64,000 nt of DNA from Spirosoma telluris (GTDB lineage: Bacteria; Bacteroidota; Bacteroidia; Cytophagales; Spirosomataceae). How positions within the stretch are numbered: position 1 is the first letter of the stretch; each line of letters begins with the position of its first letter. Below the pieces are notes generated by a model, which searched no databases, had not been told where the DNA came from, and saw only the letters and a program-made list of their open reading frames with translations. The translations under genes were made by a program, and so were the position numbers. This document shows, in pieces, positions 62,974 to 64,000 of this stretch. Location: NCBI GenBank assembly GCA_003259005.1, contig QLII01000001.1:1488001-1552000 (forward strand), given 5' to 3'.

Positions 62974-63029
62974 CCAGAAAAAGCCATCCCGGTAGACAAT
63001 TATTCGTCTACCGGGATGGCTTTTTCTGG
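62974..63029 (+). terminator. Strong terminator after gene F
   Basis: 24-bp perfect stem (62974-62997 with 63006-63029) around an 8-base loop. The right arm contains GGCTTTTT and the left AAAAAGCC, as in a bidirectional terminator. Confidence 0.85.
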
Positions 63030-63503
63030 ATGGATTGGGTTTTATTTAGCAAGCATAAGAGCATACACTAATTTTACCCAGAATAATCTTTTATTATATT
63101 CAAAATATACTATTTACAATGTTTCGGATTCATCCGCCAGTAGCGCAATTGTAGCACGTAACAACTGACGATCGAATTCCGTACAACGTATACACTAACC
63201 GTCAGGATAGGCCATCTTCGCGATTAACCAGTCGCTACTATGGTACAGATTATCATTTAAACGGTATTCTACGGGGTAAATGTGGGCGGGGGAGAAAGTG
63301 GATTTGCTACCCCGATCCGGTCGATCCGAGTATCGTTTGTTGCTGTGCATCAGGCTTATGCGCGTGTGGCGGGGTTGTGGTTCGATTTAACGAGAAGACT
63401 GCAATTGGGTAGGCAGGCCCATGTATATGTTGCCAGCTCTCTATGTATATCCATGCAATAAAATTGAAAAAACCACTATTTTGCAGTCCAACTCTAGTGT
63501 AAC
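63030..63503 (+). other. Intergenic region upstream of the last gene
   Basis: 474 bases, AT-rich at first. I see no gene, tRNA or repeat. A near-consensus TATTTTG lies about 30 bases before the next start. Confidence 0.35.
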
Positions 63504-64000
63504 ATGGACCTGCCTGAACCATTTTTACCTGAAACGTCCCCCGCCGAGGAAGCAAACGAGCCCCATCAACTTAATGACTTAACCAGTCAAAGCTGGAATC
63601 TGGAGATGCTTATTTCGGGTGCAGCCCTATTCGCTACGTTGAGCCTGCCCGATATTCTGGATAGTCTGCTAGCCTACTATCGGTATGACCTTATGACCGA
63701 TACAGATTTCATTCATGAAATCATACCAGCGCAGGTGATTGGATTAATAAAAGGGGTATCCTATTTTTTGTTTGGCGCATTTCTTACCCATTTTGTCATG
63801 CGCGCTTTTTGGGTTGGGCTCGTGGGGCTGCTAGCGGTTTATCCGAGTGGTATTCGCTATGATCAGGTTTATAACCTAAGTCAGTATGCCAGAAAACGGT
63901 TTGCCCAGGAGATGGGTTCACTGCCGGATTATATCGTTCGACTCGACCGCCGGTGTAACATTATTTTCGCACTGGCCTTTAGCCTGGTACTTCTCTTACT
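63504..64000 (+). CDS. Integral membrane protein of unknown function (partial at right edge)
   Basis: The frame opens with ATG at 63504 (MDLPEPFLPETSPAEE) and stays open to the end of the window, 165 residues. An acidic cytoplasmic-like head is followed by hydrophobic segments near residues 35-52, 77-92, 97-113 and 152-165. No family recognised. Because it runs off the window the full size is unknown. Confidence 0.65.
   Translation, partial: MDLPEPFLPETSPAEEANEPHQLNDLTSQSWNLEMLISGAALFATLSLPDILDSLLAYYRYDLMTDTDFIHEIIPAQVIGLIKGVSYFLFGAFLTHFVMRAFWVGLVGLLAVYPSGIRYDQVYNLSQYARKRFAQEMGSLPDYIVRLDRRCNIIFALAFSLVLLL

Noticed and set aside
63307..63555. Antisense 82-residue frame near the right edge
   Set aside because: It overlaps the start of the membrane protein gene and has no protein character.
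1..64000. Insertion sequence or prophage
   Set aside because: No transposase, integrase or phage structural motif was seen in any frame; tRNA genes have no flanking duplicated ends.

Overview
The window looks like chromosome of a Cytophagales bacterium (phylum Bacteroidota), most like Spirosoma or a close relative. The reasons are the DoxX-like/DUF1599/folP neighbourhood, promoters of the Bacteroidota type (TAnnTTTG), TonB-dependent receptors with carboxypeptidase-like N-terminal domains, many lipoproteins, and several ~1000-residue secreted Asp-box (sortilin/VPS10-like) proteins. This placement is inferred from gene content, not from a marker tree.

Layout. 1-5100: end of an unknown gene, then aroK, a DoxX-like membrane protein and a DUF1599 protein (all minus), folP, tRNA-Lys and a secreted amidohydrolase. 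5500-11600: gltB-gltD (glutamate synthase). 11700-20300: a lipoprotein, an ABC exporter, a cytochrome c-sugar dehydrogenase fusion, an orphan histidine kinase, a lipoprotein, creD and pgmB. 20600-26200: polysaccharide genes, namely a fused CE1 esterase-GH9 glucanase and an SGNH sugar acetylesterase, with tRNA-Arg between them. 26600-39500: hemW, mtgA, a secreted esterase, a YiaA/B membrane protein, a TonB-dependent receptor and several small genes (SnoaL-like, LytTR, DUF3667, lipoproteins).

39777-62960 is the most unusual part. Five paralogous secreted Asp-box proteins surround a heme/siderophore-type uptake operon (TonB receptor, binding lipoprotein, FecCD permease, ATPase), and a PepSY membrane protein lies between two of them. 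Three propeller genes and the uptake operon run leftward. The other two and the PepSY gene run rightward from a shared control region at 55269-55574. A link between these propellers and iron or heme acquisition is a hypothesis from gene order only.

Sequence quality matters. I find 31 frame breaks in 16 genes. Each is repaired by adding one or two bases, nearly always in a G or C run, and every inferred change is a deletion. This is the signature of uncorrected homopolymer errors, so I annotate these genes as single CDSs across the breaks rather than as pseudogenes. Many gaps between genes hold long perfect hairpins (stems of 23-30 bp). I see no phage, insertion sequence, CRISPR array or rRNA.
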